Assembly: GCF_001426585.1 (NCBI RefSeq)
Contig: NZ_LMEI01000007.1
Coordinates: forward strand, 490,950 to 554,949
Length of the DNA: 64,000 nucleotides
Direction: 5' to 3'
Origin: Streptomyces sp. Root431
GTDB taxonomy: Bacteria > Actinomycetota > Actinomycetes > Streptomycetales > Streptomycetaceae
The notes below the pieces were generated by a model that ran no database searches, was not told where the DNA came from, and worked only from the letters and a program-made list of their open reading frames with translations. Made by a program: the position numbers and the translations under genes. This document shows, piece by piece, positions 24,476 through 34,945 of the stretch (position 1 is the first letter of the stretch; each line of letters starts with the position of its first letter).

Positions 24476-27400
24476 TGGCCTTGAACCTTTCCATGGCGAC
24501 TCGGATGTTCTCCCTGATGGTACGGATGTTGCTGTCGATGACGGCCTTCTGGAGCCGGGACAGCTCCGGGTCGCCCGCCAGCGGCCTGCCGTTCTGGCCG
24601 ACCCGGACCTCCTTGCCCTTGCCCTTGACATGGGCGTGCGGCGGGGCATGGTCATTGGAGTAGATCTGAACCGTGACACCACCCTCGCTCACGATCGTGC
24701 CCACACCCGGGTACTCCGAGGAGGCAGCAGCGGAGAGGGCAGTGGTGACCCCCGTCGGAGCGGCGAACGCCGCGGCGCGTGCGGCCAGGGGCTTGGGCTT
24801 GACCGGACACGCCCGTCCCTTGCCCTGCTTGGCGTCGTCGATGATTTTGCGGAACTTGTCCAGCGTCCGCTTGGCAGTGACTGACTTTTCCAGGAAGCCG
24901 CCGATTCCGCCGGCCACCCGGACGATCGCCTTGCCGACCGACCAGGCCTTGGCGACGGGGATGGCCTTCGCCAGGGTCCACAGGCAGCTCTCGATGTCAC
25001 CCTCGGTGAAGCAGCGTTCCAGGTCGCGGTAGCCGATTTCCTCCAGGAGGATCTCGCCGCCGTTCTCCTTGACCCAGTCGAGTACGCCTTGGCCGGCCAG
25101 GGCCTTGGCGGCACGGAAGGCTGAGACGCACTCTTCGCCGCACTCGCGCCGCAGCAGTTCCTCCTCGTCGAGCGTGAGCTCCGGCCCGACATCCGAGCCG
25201 TTGGCCTCGACCCGCTCCTTGATCGCCCGCTGCTCCTCCTCGCGCTCGGCGGCCTCGGCTCGGTCGGCCGCCTTGTCGGCCTCGGTGGCACTCTCATGGG
25301 CGCGGGTGGCAGCACCCTCCGCGGCGGTGGCGTCCCCCTCTGCCTGGGTCGCGGCTATCCGGGCGCTTCCGGCGTCCTGCTCGGCGGTGGTGGCTGCCGA
25401 GCGGGCGGAGGCGGCGTCGCGCTCCGCAGCAGTCGCCTCCTGGTCGGCGGCGGTGGCCTCCGACGTGGCGTCTGTTGCGGCGAACGAGGCGTGCATGGCA
25501 TCGACGCCGGCCTGCACGTCGTACTCCTGCGCCCGGGCATCCGCCCTCTTGGCGGCTGCGGCTGCTTTCTCGGCCTCGGCCGCGGAGGTACGTGCTGCGG
25601 CGACGTGCTCCAGGGCCTTGGCCGCGTCCGCCGCTGCCGCCGCCGCGGCTTGCGCCGCGATCTTGGCGTTTCCTGCGGCCTGGTCCGCGAGGGCCTTGGC
25701 GGTCGCGGCGGCCTTCGCGGCCTCCTTCGCACTGGCTTGCGCGGCAGCGGCCTGCTGTTCGGCCAGGGGCTTGGCAGCCTGTCCCACGAGGACCGCGAAC
25801 GCGGCAGACACGTCTGTCTCGCGGTAGGGACTGCCCAGCGCGATGGCCTCCTCCGCCGCGGCGTTCACGACCCGGGCCGCGTCACGAGCGCCCGCCGCGG
25901 CTTGGCCGGCGGCGTAGGAGAAGCCGGCCGTCTTGGCCGCCCAGGCCGCGGTCTTGGCGGCCTCTACCTGCGCCGCGGTCGCCTCGTGACGTGCCTTGAT
26001 CGCCGCGGCCTGAGCCTTCTTCGCTTCGGCTTCCGCCGCGCGGGCGTTGGCTTTGGCGTTTGCCGCCGCATCGATGGCCTCGGCTGCCGCGGCGTGGGCG
26101 GTGGCGGCAGCAGCATGGGTGGTCTGATACGCCGACCACGCCTTGTCGGCCGCGGCACGGGAGCGGGAGGCCGCTGCGGTGGAACGGGTGGCAGCGGCCC
26201 GGGCGTTCACGGAAGCCGTGGAAGCTTCGCCTGCGGCCGTCCGAGCCCGACCGGCCGCGTCCGATGCCTCGTTGGCGGCCGCGCGAGCGGCGCCTGCGGC
26301 TTCCCGTGCCTCGCCGGCGCTGTCGGTACCTTCGGCTGCTGCTGCGGCGGCTTCCAGCGCAGCGGCGCGCGAAGCCTTGGCGTTCCTGTTTCGCTCGGCC
26401 GTTTCAGCGGTGGAGCGGGCGAGTGCGGCCCGGCCTTCGGCCGCCTCGGCCGCCTCACGCTGCGCGGCAGCGTCGGTGGCGGATGTTTCGGCGGAGGCGC
26501 GGGCCTGCTGTGCGGCCGCACGTTCGGCCTGTGCGCGCTGCTCGGCGACGGCGGCCTTCTCGCGCTCCCGGCCTGCGTTCTCCCGCTCTCGGGTGGCGTT
26601 CGCCTTCTCGGCCTCCGCGATGCCGCGCTGCCGCTTGGCCTCGGCCGCACCTTCCTTGGCGGTCCGCTCCGCGGACTCCGCGGTGGCCTGTGCATGCTTG
26701 GCCTTGGTGGCGTTGGCGGCGGCTTCCTTCGCCTGGGCCTCGGCCGCCTGCATTGCGGACTTCGCCTGTGCGGCGGCCTCCTGCGCGGCGGCCCTGCGGA
26801 ACTCGGTATTGAGGGCGTGTGCCTGGGTCTTGCTCAGGGCGTAGAGCGCGCCGCTGTTCGCCGCCGTTGCCTTGGCCGCGTTGGCGGCAGTCGCCGTGGT
26901 CTTCGCCGCGGCCAGCGCGGCGGCGCTCGATGCCTTCGCGACCTGGACGGACTGCTGGGCGTAGAGGAGCCCTCGGCCGCGCGGAGTCTTCGCCGCGTCG
27001 GCGACCGCCCAGGCGGATGCCTGGGCGGTCGCCGCCTTGCCGGAGGCGGCAGCTGCCGCCGCTGCCGCCTTGTCGGCGATCGCGACCTGGGCAGTGGCCG
27101 TGTTGCGTGCCGCACCGAGGTCCGCAGTCGCCTTGGTGAAGACGGCTGCGCCCGGCTTGCCGTCCGTGTGGGTGGACCAGTACTTCTGCCAGTAGAGGAT
27201 CTGGTCGGCGAGCCATGCCTGGCGGATGGCCTCGATCATGGCCGTGGTCGCCACCCGGGTCTGCTTGGCAGCTTCCAGTTCGGCGGCCATGATGTCGGCA
27301 CGCTGCTTGGCCTGCCCGGCGTACTCGGCCTCCCACTCGGTGAAGGCCTGGACGACCGGGCCGGTCAGGGCGCGGTTGTAATCGATGGGGTTGGCGCTGT

Positions 27401-28211
27401 CACAGTTCGCCCAGGCGATCTTGAGGGCTTCGGCCTCGGTGCGGAACTCCAGCGAGTCGGGCGCGGGTGCCTGCTTGGGGAAGCCGCCGTAGCGCAGGAA
27501 CTGAGCGACATCGTTGGCCGATGCGCCGCTGCCTCCTCGGATCCCCAGGAGTTCGTCACTGGCCACGGCCCGGTAGCTGGTCTCCCAGTAGTCGTCCGGG
27601 GTGGAGATTCCCTCCAGTACCGTGCGCGCCTTGTCCAGGGACGCCTTGCCGGGCATCGGGCGGGGGTCGTCGGTGATCTTGCCCCACAGTGTGTGCCCGG
27701 CGAAGCCCAGGATGCCCGCGCCGAAGGCGGGGGCGTGGAAGTCGCGCCCGCCCTGGTAATTCACGGAGCGGTATGGGGAGTTCGAGGCGTCTAGCTTCAA
27801 CTGGCGGGCCTGGAAGGTGTCGATCGCGGTGTCCGCGGCGGCCTTGTCACGGTCGAGGGCCTGGCCGAGGGGGCCGGAGAGCAGCCAGCCGCGGTGGCCG
27901 ATGGCCGTGGCGACGTCGGCGTCGGTCCCGGCGAGCGAGCGGCCCGCGAGAGCCTTCGCCTCCGGGCCGCCGAGATGAATGAAGCGGGCGGCCACGCAGC
28001 GGTCCTGGCGGGCTGTCACACCGAGGCTGATGCGGAGGGTCCGCTCCCACGGGTTCGTGGGGTTGTCCCCGGGTTCGTCCGCGAGGGCCGGGGCGCCGGA
28101 GAGGAAGGTCAGCAGGATGGAGGATGCCGTCGTCAGAGCGGTTGCGGCGACTCCGCGCCGGAACCGTCTCCGTCTCGTCCCCCGTGTTTTGGGCAGGAAT
28201 GTCGTGTACAC
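24462..28211 (-). CDS. Giant secreted alanine-rich coiled-coil protein with DUF4160-like C-terminus, probable polymorphic toxin
   Basis: 1249 residues from a GTG placed after AGGTGGA; a GTG three codons earlier is possible. A twin-basic N-terminus and hydrophobic core (RRRRFRRGVAATALTTASSI, LTFLSGAPALA) form the signal peptide. A globular region of about 250 residues follows. Residues roughly 330-1020 are an Ala/Glu/Lys/Arg-rich coiled-coil stalk. Then comes a pretoxin-like segment (CGEECVSAFRAAKALAGQ, AKAIPVAKAWSVGKAIVRV) and a final 70-residue domain with IYSNDHAPPHAHVKGKG, a DUF4160-type motif. Stalk plus variable small C-terminal domain plus overlapping small gene is the polymorphic-toxin plan. 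Catalytic activity of the tip is unknown. Confidence 0.75.
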   Translation of the reverse strand: MYTTFLPKTRGTRRRRFRRGVAATALTTASSILLTFLSGAPALADEPGDNPTNPWERTLRISLGVTARQDRCVAARFIHLGGPEAKALAGRSLAGTDADVATAIGHRGWLLSGPLGQALDRDKAAADTAIDTFQARQLKLDASNSPYRSVNYQGGRDFHAPAFGAGILGFAGHTLWGKITDDPRPMPGKASLDKARTVLEGISTPDDYWETSYRAVASDELLGIRGGSGASANDVAQFLRYGGFPKQAPAPDSLEFRTEAEALKIAWANCDSANPIDYNRALTGPVVQAFTEWEAEYAGQAKQRADIMAAELEAAKQTRVATTAMIEAIRQAWLADQILYWQKYWSTHTDGKPGAAVFTKATADLGAARNTATAQVAIADKAAAAAAAASGKAATAQASAWAVADAAKTPRGRGLLYAQQSVQVAKASSAAALAAAKTTATAANAAKATAANSGALYALSKTQAHALNTEFRRAAAQEAAAQAKSAMQAAEAQAKEAAANATKAKHAQATAESAERTAKEGAAEAKRQRGIAEAEKANATRERENAGREREKAAVAEQRAQAERAAAQQARASAETSATDAAAQREAAEAAEGRAALARSTAETAERNRNAKASRAAALEAAAAAAEGTDSAGEAREAAGAARAAANEASDAAGRARTAAGEASTASVNARAAATRSTAAASRSRAAADKAWSAYQTTHAAAATAHAAAAEAIDAAANAKANARAAEAEAKKAQAAAIKARHEATAAQVEAAKTAAWAAKTAGFSYAAGQAAAGARDAARVVNAAAEEAIALGSPYRETDVSAAFAVLVGQAAKPLAEQQAAAAQASAKEAAKAAATAKALADQAAGNAKIAAQAAAAAAADAAKALEHVAAARTSAAEAEKAAAAAKRADARAQEYDVQAGVDAMHASFAATDATSEATAADQEATAAERDAASARSAATTAEQDAGSARIAATQAEGDATAAEGAATRAHESATEADKAADRAEAAEREEEQRAIKERVEANGSDVGPELTLDEEELLRRECGEECVSAFRAAKALAGQGVLDWVKENGGEILLEEIGYRDLERCFTEGDIESCLWTLAKAIPVAKAWSVGKAIVRVAGGIGGFLEKSVTAKRTLDKFRKIIDDAKQGKGRACPVKPKPLAARAAAFAAPTGVTTALSAAASSEYPGVGTIVSEGGVTVQIYSNDHAPPHAHVKGKGKEVRVGQNGRPLAGDPELSRLQKAVIDSNIRTIRENIRVAMERFKANGGC

Positions 28212-28450
28212 GCGTTCCACCTGTGGGTCGACAATGAGGTCGCCCCGGGTGGAGGCACGGGTTCGGGCTTGGATGAGCGTGGTGCGCCGTTGCACAAGGC
28301 GCGGCGTGAACTGAGATCCCCCGGGTGCCTGGTCAGGGCACACCCCTGCCCTCCCCCCGGAAGGCGCGGTAATCATTGCACCGGCACATTCGCAGGCGGA
28401 AGATCTTTTTCGGCTGCCGGACGGCTTGTGTCTTAAAGCACTGTCCGGAA
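28212..28450. other. Upstream region of the toxin gene
   Basis: About 240 bases between the pyk terminator and the toxin start. No gene and no clear promoter consensus were seen. The region is slightly richer in A/T around 28360-28450 than the flanking genes, where the toxin promoter probably lies. Confidence 0.4.
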
Positions 28451-28498
28451 ACGGCCGTGGGCCGCATCCCTTCTTCAAGGGGTGCGGCCCACGGCCGT
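28451..28498 (-). terminator. Strong terminator downstream of pyk
   Basis: A 22-bp stem with one G-T wobble (outer ACGGCCGTGGGCCGCA) and the loop CTTC. It starts 19 bases after the pyk stop reading along the minus strand. It should separate pyk transcription from the toxin gene on the same strand. Confidence 0.88.
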
Positions 28499-28517
28499 AT
28501 ACGGATCAGGCGGGACG

Positions 28518-29948
28518 TCAGGCGTGCTCGCCGCCACCGAGGTGGTGGACGCGGACCATGTTCGTCGTGCCGGGGACGCCGGGGGGCGAGCCGGCCGTGA
28601 TGACCATGGTGTCGCCCTCGTTGTAGCGCTGGAGCTTGAGGAGCTCGGCGTCGACGAGGTCGACCATCGCGTCGGTGGTCTCCACGAAGGGGACGAGGAA
28701 GGACTCGACGCCCCAGCTCAGGGTGAGCTGGTTGCGGGTGTTCTCGTCCGTCGTGAAGGCGAGGATCGGCTGCTGCACCCGGTAGCGGGAGAGGCGGCGG
28801 GCCGTGTCGCCGGACTGGGTGAAGGCGATCAGGGCCTTGCCGCCGAGGAAATCGGCGATCTCGCAGGCCGCGCGGGCGACGGAGCCGCCCTGGGTGCGCG
28901 GCTTCTTGCCCGGGACCAGGGGCTGGAGGCCCTTGGAGAGCAGCTCCTCCTCGGCCGCGGTGACGATCTTCGACATCGTCTTGACGGTCTCGATCGGGTA
29001 GGCGCCGACCGAGGACTCGGCCGACAGCATGACCGCGTCCGCGCCGTCCAGGATCGCGTTGGCGACGTCGCTCGCCTCGGCGCGGGTCGGACGGGAGTTG
29101 GTGATCATCGACTCCATCATCTGGGTCGCGACGATGACCGGCTTGGCGTTGCGGCGACACATCTCGACGAGGCGCTTCTGCACCATCGGGACCCGCTCGA
29201 GCGGGTACTCGACGGCGAGGTCGCCGCGGGCCACCATGACCGCGTCGAAGGCCGCGACGACGGCCTCCATGTTCTCGACGGCCTGCGGCTTCTCGACCTT
29301 GGCGATGACGGGGACGCGGCGGCCCTCCTCGTCCATCACCTTGTGGACGTCCTTGACGTCGTTGGCGTCGCGGACGAAGGAGAGGGCGACCATGTCGCAG
29401 CCCATGCGGAGCGCGAAGCGGAGGTCGTCGACGTCCTTCTCCGACAGGGCGGGGACGTTGACGGCCGCGCCGGGCAGGTTGATGCCCTTGTGGTCGGAGA
29501 TGACACCGCCCTCGATGACCACGGTCTTGACCCGGGGGCCGTCGACCTCGACGACCCGCAGCTCGACGTTGCCGTCGTTGATGAGGACCTGGTCGCCCTT
29601 GGAGACGTCGCCGGGCAGACCCTTGTAGGTGGTGCCGCAGATGGACTTGTCGCCGGGGACGTCGTCGGTGGTGATGGTGAACTCGTCACCGCGCACCAGC
29701 TCGACCGGACCCTCGGCGAAGGTCTCGAGGCGGATCTTGGGGCCCTGGAGGTCGGCGAGGACGCCGACGGCGTGCCCGGTGTCCGCGGAGACCTGCCGGA
29801 CGCGGTCGTACCGCTCCTGGTGTTCTGCCTGGGACCCGTGGCTGAAGTTGAATCGGGCCACGTTCATACCGGCCTCGATGAGAGCCTTCAGCTGCTCATA
29901 CGAGTCGACGGCGGGGCCCAGCGTGCAGACGATTTTGGAACGGCGCAT
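28518..29948 (-). CDS. pyk: Pyruvate kinase
   Basis: 476 residues from the ATG of MRRSKIVCTLGPAVDSYEQL; sequence upstream in the same frame is promoter, not protein. The active-site barrel is complete (MNVARFNFSHGSQAEH, VMVARGDLAVEYP, KPVIVATQMMESMITNSRPT), followed by the allosteric C-terminal domain. It converts phosphoenolpyruvate and ADP to pyruvate and ATP. It sits beside ackA-pta and pfkA; in S. coelicolor the corresponding gene (SCO5423, from memory) is one of two pyruvate kinases. It is probably its own transcription unit, 82 bases from ackA. Confidence 0.96.
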   Translation of the reverse strand: MRRSKIVCTLGPAVDSYEQLKALIEAGMNVARFNFSHGSQAEHQERYDRVRQVSADTGHAVGVLADLQGPKIRLETFAEGPVELVRGDEFTITTDDVPGDKSICGTTYKGLPGDVSKGDQVLINDGNVELRVVEVDGPRVKTVVIEGGVISDHKGINLPGAAVNVPALSEKDVDDLRFALRMGCDMVALSFVRDANDVKDVHKVMDEEGRRVPVIAKVEKPQAVENMEAVVAAFDAVMVARGDLAVEYPLERVPMVQKRLVEMCRRNAKPVIVATQMMESMITNSRPTRAEASDVANAILDGADAVMLSAESSVGAYPIETVKTMSKIVTAAEEELLSKGLQPLVPGKKPRTQGGSVARAACEIADFLGGKALIAFTQSGDTARRLSRYRVQQPILAFTTDENTRNQLTLSWGVESFLVPFVETTDAMVDLVDAELLKLQRYNEGDTMVITAGSPPGVPGTTNMVRVHHLGGGEHA

Positions 29949-30030
29949 GAGGCGGATCCTATCGGTTTGTTTCACTGCGGAATATTCCGACTGGCGGAAA
30001 GTACAAATGGGCGCGGGCCCGCTCAAGCGT

Positions 30031-31263
30031 TCACTCGTTCGAGCTCACCGAGCTCTGAACGAGCGCGAAACTCTGCCGCGCGATCTCCAGCTCCTCGTCC
30101 GTCGGCACCACGGCGACCGCCACCCGCGCGTAGTCCGGAGAGATCAGCCGCGCCTCGTCGGAACGCACGGCGTTGAGGTCCGCGTCCACGGCGAGGCCCA
30201 GCTCCTCCAGGCCCGCGATGGCAGCCTCCCGCACCGGGGCGGCGTTCTCGCCGACCCCCGCCGTGAACACCACCGCGTCCACCCGGCCGAGCACCGCGTA
30301 GTACGCGCCGATGTACTTCTTCAGGCGGTGGATGTAGATGTCGAAGGCCAGCGTCGCCGCCGGGTCGCCCTCGTCCACGCGGCGGCGGATCTCCCGCATG
30401 TCGTTGTCGCCGCAGAGCCCGACCAGGCCGGACTTCTTGTTCAGGAGGATGTCGATCTCGTCCGCCGACATCCCCGCCACCCGCTTGAGGTGGAAGGTGA
30501 CCGCCGGGTCGATGTCGCCCGAGCGGGTGCCCATGACCAGGCCCTCCAGCGGCGTCAGGCCCATCGAGGTGTCCACGCACCGGCCGCCCGCCACCGCCGA
30601 GGCGGAGGCGCCGTTGCCCAGGTGCAGCACGATCACGTTCACCTCCTCCGGCGCCTTGCCGAGCAGCTTCGCCGTCTCGCGCGAGACGTACGCGTGCGAG
30701 GTGCCGTGGAAGCCGTACCGCCGGATGCGGTGCGTGTCCGCCGTCTCCACGTCGATCGCGTACCGCGCCGCCGACTCCGGCATCGTCGTGTGGAAGGCGG
30801 TGTCGAAGACCGCGACCTGGGGCAGGTCGGGACGCAGGGACATCGCCGTACGGATGCCGGTGAGGTTCGCCGGGTTGTGCAGCGGCGCCACCGGCACGAG
30901 CCGCTCGATCTCCGCGAGCACCTCGTCGTCGACGACCGTCGGAGCGCTGAACCGCAGCCCGCCGTGCACCACCCGGTGGCCGATCGCGGCCAGTTCGGGG
31001 GAGTCCAGGCCGAGGCCGTCCGCCGCCAGTTCCTCGGCGACCGCCTTCAGCGCGGCCGCGTGGTCGGCGATCGGGCCGTTCTTCTCGCGCTTCTCCCCGC
31101 CGCCGCCCTGGAGCGGCGTGTGCACCAGGCGGGAGGTCTCCTCGCCGATCCGCTCCACCAGGCCGACCGCGAGCCGGCTGCCGTCCGCCATGTCGAGGAG
31201 CTGGTACTTCACCGACGACGAGCCGGAGTTGAGGACGAGGACACGGGTGGGGGTGCCGGTCAT
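30031..31263 (-). CDS. ackA: Acetate kinase
   Basis: 410 residues. The ASKHA-fold signature is present: VLVLNSGSSSVKYQLLD at the N-terminus, the Arg/His catalytic region (IGHRVVHGG, VFDTAFHTTMPESAARY), HLGNGASASAV and GVGENAAPVRE. It transfers phosphate between acetyl phosphate and ADP, making ATP and acetate, or the reverse during acetate uptake. Its ATG overlaps the pta stop (ATGA), so the two enzymes of the Pta-AckA pathway are translationally coupled. Confidence 0.97.
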   Translation of the reverse strand: MTGTPTRVLVLNSGSSSVKYQLLDMADGSRLAVGLVERIGEETSRLVHTPLQGGGGEKREKNGPIADHAAALKAVAEELAADGLGLDSPELAAIGHRVVHGGLRFSAPTVVDDEVLAEIERLVPVAPLHNPANLTGIRTAMSLRPDLPQVAVFDTAFHTTMPESAARYAIDVETADTHRIRRYGFHGTSHAYVSRETAKLLGKAPEEVNVIVLHLGNGASASAVAGGRCVDTSMGLTPLEGLVMGTRSGDIDPAVTFHLKRVAGMSADEIDILLNKKSGLVGLCGDNDMREIRRRVDEGDPAATLAFDIYIHRLKKYIGAYYAVLGRVDAVVFTAGVGENAAPVREAAIAGLEELGLAVDADLNAVRSDEARLISPDYARVAVAVVPTDEELEIARQSFALVQSSVSSNE

Positions 31264-33353
31264 GCGGGGAGCTCCTCGCGGGTCTTGGTGGGGACCTGGG
31301 ACTGGATCGCCGTGATGGCGACCGTGTTGACGATGTCGCTGACGAGCGCGCCGCGCGAGAGGTCGTTCACGGGCTTGCGCAGACCCTGGAGCACCGGGCC
31401 GACGGCCACGGCGCCGGCCGAACGCTGCACGGCCTTGTACGTGTTGTTGCCGGTGTTGAGGTCCGGGAAGATCAGCACGGTCGCCTGACCGGCCACCTCC
31501 GACTCCGGCAGCTTCGTGGCGGCCACGGACGGCTCCACCGCGGCGTCGTACTGGATCGGGCCCTCGATCCGCAGCTCCGGATGCGCCTCGCGGACCAGCT
31601 TCGTCGCCTCGCGCACCTTGTCGACGTCCGCGCCGGAGCCCGAGGTGCCCGTCGAGTACGAGAGCATCGCGATCCGCGGCTCCACGCCGAAGCGCGCCGC
31701 CGTGGCCGCCGACTGGACGGCGATGTCCGCGAGCTGCTCGGCGTTCGGGTCGGGGTTGACCGCGCAGTCGCCGTACACGAGCACCTTGTCGGCGAGGCAC
31801 ATGAAGAAGACCGAGGAGACGATCGACGCCTCCGGCTTCGTCTTGATGATCTCGAAGGCCGGGCGGATCGTCGCGGCCGTGGAGTGCACGGAGCCGGAGA
31901 CCATGCCGTCGGCCAGGCCCTCCTGCACCATCAGGGTGCCGAAGTAGTTGACGTCCGAGACGACGTCGTAGGCGAGCTCGACGGTGACGCCCTTGTGGGC
32001 CCGGAGCGCCGCGTACTTCTCCGCGAACGAGTCGCGCAGCTCCGAGGTCTGCGGGTCGATCAGCTGCGTCTCGCGCAGGTCCACGCTCAGGTCGGCGGCC
32101 TTCTTGCGGATGGCCTCCACGTCGCCGAGGAGCGTCAGGTCGCACACGTCCCGGCGGATCAGGACGTCGGCGGCGCGCAGCACCCGCTCCTCGGTGCCCT
32201 CGGGGAGCACGACCCGGCGCCGGTCGGCCCGCGCCTGTTCGAGGAGTTCGTGCTCGAACATCATCGGCGTGACCCGGCCGCTGCGGGCGACCGAGATCCG
32301 CTTGAGCAGGTCGGCGGTGTCGACGTGCCGCTCGAAGAGGCCGAGGGCCGTCTCCGCCTTGCGCGGGGTGGCGGCGTTCAGCTTGCCTTCGAGGGCGAAG
32401 AGCTCGGCCGCGGTCGGGAAGCTGTTGCCCGGTACGGAGATGACCGGGGTGCCGGGCGCGAGGCGGGCCGCCAGGGTCAGGATCTCCTCGCTGGGCCGCT
32501 CGTTGAGGGTGAGCAGCACGCCGGCGATCGGCGGCGTTCCGGCCGAGTGGGCGGCGAGCGCTCCGACGACCAGGTCGGCCCGGTCCCCGGGGGTGACGAC
32601 GAGGCAGCCGGGGGTCAGCGCGTTGAGGAAGTTCGGCAGCATCGCGCCGCCGAAGACGAAGTCCAGGGCGTCGCGCGCGAGGCCCGCGTCGTCGCCGAGG
32701 ACGACGGAGGCGCCGAGCGCGTGGGTGATCTGGGCGACGGTGGGCGCGGCGAGCGCCGGCTCGTCGGGCAGTACGTAGCAGGGCACGGGGACCCGGGTCG
32801 CGAGCCGCTCCAGCGCCACGAGGTCCTCGGGTGCCACCCGGTTGACGATCATCGCGAGCACGTCGCAGCCGAGCCCGTCGTACGCCCGGAAGGCGTTGCG
32901 GGCCTCGGCCCGTACGGACTCCGAGGGCTGGCCCTTGCCGCCGACCACCGGTATGACGGAGGCGCCGAACTCGTTGGCGAGGCGGGCGTTGAGCGCGAGC
33001 TCGTCGGGGAGCTGCGTGGCGGCGAAGTCCGTACCGAGGACGAGGACGACCTCGTACTCGCGGGCCACCGCGTGGAAGCGGTCGACAAGCCGGGAGACCA
33101 GTTCGTCGGTGCCCTGCTCGGCCTGGAGCGCGGAGGCCTCGTGATAGTCCATGCCGTAGACCGTCGAGGGGTCCTGCGAGAGCCGGTAGCGGGCCCGCAG
33201 AAGATCGAAGAGACGGTCGGGGCCGTCGTGCACCAGCGGACGGAACACCCCCACCCGGTCGACCTGGCGGGTGAGGAGCTCCATGACTCCCAGCTCGACG
33301 ACCTGGCGGCCGTCACCGCGATCGATCCCGGTCACGTACACGCTGCGCGTCAC
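31260..33353 (-). CDS. pta: Phosphate acetyltransferase, long (regulatory-domain) form
   Basis: 697 residues from a GTG preceded by AGGAGA at 8 bases. The N-terminal half has a P-loop-like/DRTGG regulatory region (TRSVYVTGIDRGDGRQVVEL, TPISVPGNSFPTA style segments). The C-terminal 330 residues are the catalytic PTA domain (VVLPEGTEERVLRAADVL, SYSTGTSGSGADVDKV, VLIFPDLNTGNNTYKAVQR). It interconverts acetyl-CoA and acetyl phosphate. It is cotranscribed with ackA. Long Pta enzymes are usually tuned by NADH, pyruvate or PEP through the N-terminal domain; that is family knowledge. Confidence 0.96.
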   Translation of the reverse strand: MTRSVYVTGIDRGDGRQVVELGVMELLTRQVDRVGVFRPLVHDGPDRLFDLLRARYRLSQDPSTVYGMDYHEASALQAEQGTDELVSRLVDRFHAVAREYEVVLVLGTDFAATQLPDELALNARLANEFGASVIPVVGGKGQPSESVRAEARNAFRAYDGLGCDVLAMIVNRVAPEDLVALERLATRVPVPCYVLPDEPALAAPTVAQITHALGASVVLGDDAGLARDALDFVFGGAMLPNFLNALTPGCLVVTPGDRADLVVGALAAHSAGTPPIAGVLLTLNERPSEEILTLAARLAPGTPVISVPGNSFPTAAELFALEGKLNAATPRKAETALGLFERHVDTADLLKRISVARSGRVTPMMFEHELLEQARADRRRVVLPEGTEERVLRAADVLIRRDVCDLTLLGDVEAIRKKAADLSVDLRETQLIDPQTSELRDSFAEKYAALRAHKGVTVELAYDVVSDVNYFGTLMVQEGLADGMVSGSVHSTAATIRPAFEIIKTKPEASIVSSVFFMCLADKVLVYGDCAVNPDPNAEQLADIAVQSAATAARFGVEPRIAMLSYSTGTSGSGADVDKVREATKLVREAHPELRIEGPIQYDAAVEPSVAATKLPESEVAGQATVLIFPDLNTGNNTYKAVQRSAGAVAVGPVLQGLRKPVNDLSRGALVSDIVNTVAITAIQSQVPTKTREELPA

Positions 33354-33501
33354 GCCGTGGTCTCCTGTCCAGTCCAGCGGAACGGGGCGGTCCTGGGGAA
33401 CGGGCCGGGTGGTGCCTCCCGGCACCGCACGGCCCGCATGTCGATCGCCTGTGCGTCAATCGACGGTCCTCAGAAAGCCCCTATAGGGCGGCATTACCCC
33501 C

Positions 33502-33530
33502 TTGACAATACCCCCGCCAGTGGTTACGTC
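33502..33530 (+). promoter_or_regulatory. Candidate housekeeping promoter for pfkA
   Basis: TTGACA, a 17-base spacer and TACGTC form a good HrdB-type promoter in the 333-base gap between divergent pta and pfkA. It would give a leader of about 150 bases. No promoter of equal quality was seen facing pta. The rest of the gap shows no gene. Confidence 0.5.
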
Positions 33531-33686
33531 GCCCGCCGGACGAAGGGCCCGGAACCCCGGGACGAAAGGCCTCCGCGGGGCCTCCGGCAGGGACGCGCGC
33601 AGCGGCGTCGAGCGTCCCCGTCAAGCCGGGCGTGTGAGAATTGCCGTGGCTCATCTGGACCGCGACCGAGCAGGAGACACAGCACG

Positions 33687-34712
<1,026 letters not shown>

Positions 34713-34745
34713 CCGTCCCTCCGGACGGGACTTCCGTCCCGACCT

Positions 34746-34766
34746 GTCCCGGATCCGCTCCGGGAC
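34746..34766 (+). terminator. First hairpin after pfkA
   Basis: GTCCCGG-N7-CCGGGAC, a perfect 7-bp stem 33 bases after the pfkA stop. It is weaker than the following hairpin and may act with it. Confidence 0.45.
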
Positions 34767-34777
34767 CCGGACACACC

Positions 34778-34821
34778 CGAGTGGCCCCGACCCTCCCCCC
34801 GTGGAGGGTCGGGGCCACTCG
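34778..34821 (+). terminator. Main terminator after pfkA
   Basis: A perfect 19-bp stem beginning CGAGTGGCCCCGACCCTCC with a 6-base loop, the longest perfect terminator stem in the window. Confidence 0.9.
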
Positions 34822-34945
34822 TCCGTGACCGGCATCACCACCGGAATTGCCGAGTTCCACTCTTGAGCCGGAGCGCGAGATCAACAAGGCTTGAGGCCTG
34901 TCCCGGACATGTCCCAACCCTGTCCGGCGGAAGGGGGAGGCGCGG

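Noticed and set aside
25296..27794. An 832-codon open frame antisense to the coiled-coil toxin gene
   Set aside because: The sense strand has a signal peptide, coiled coil and domain structure. The antisense translation is a Gly/Arg/Leu-rich reading without ribosome site, the usual mirror of a high-GC Ala-rich gene.
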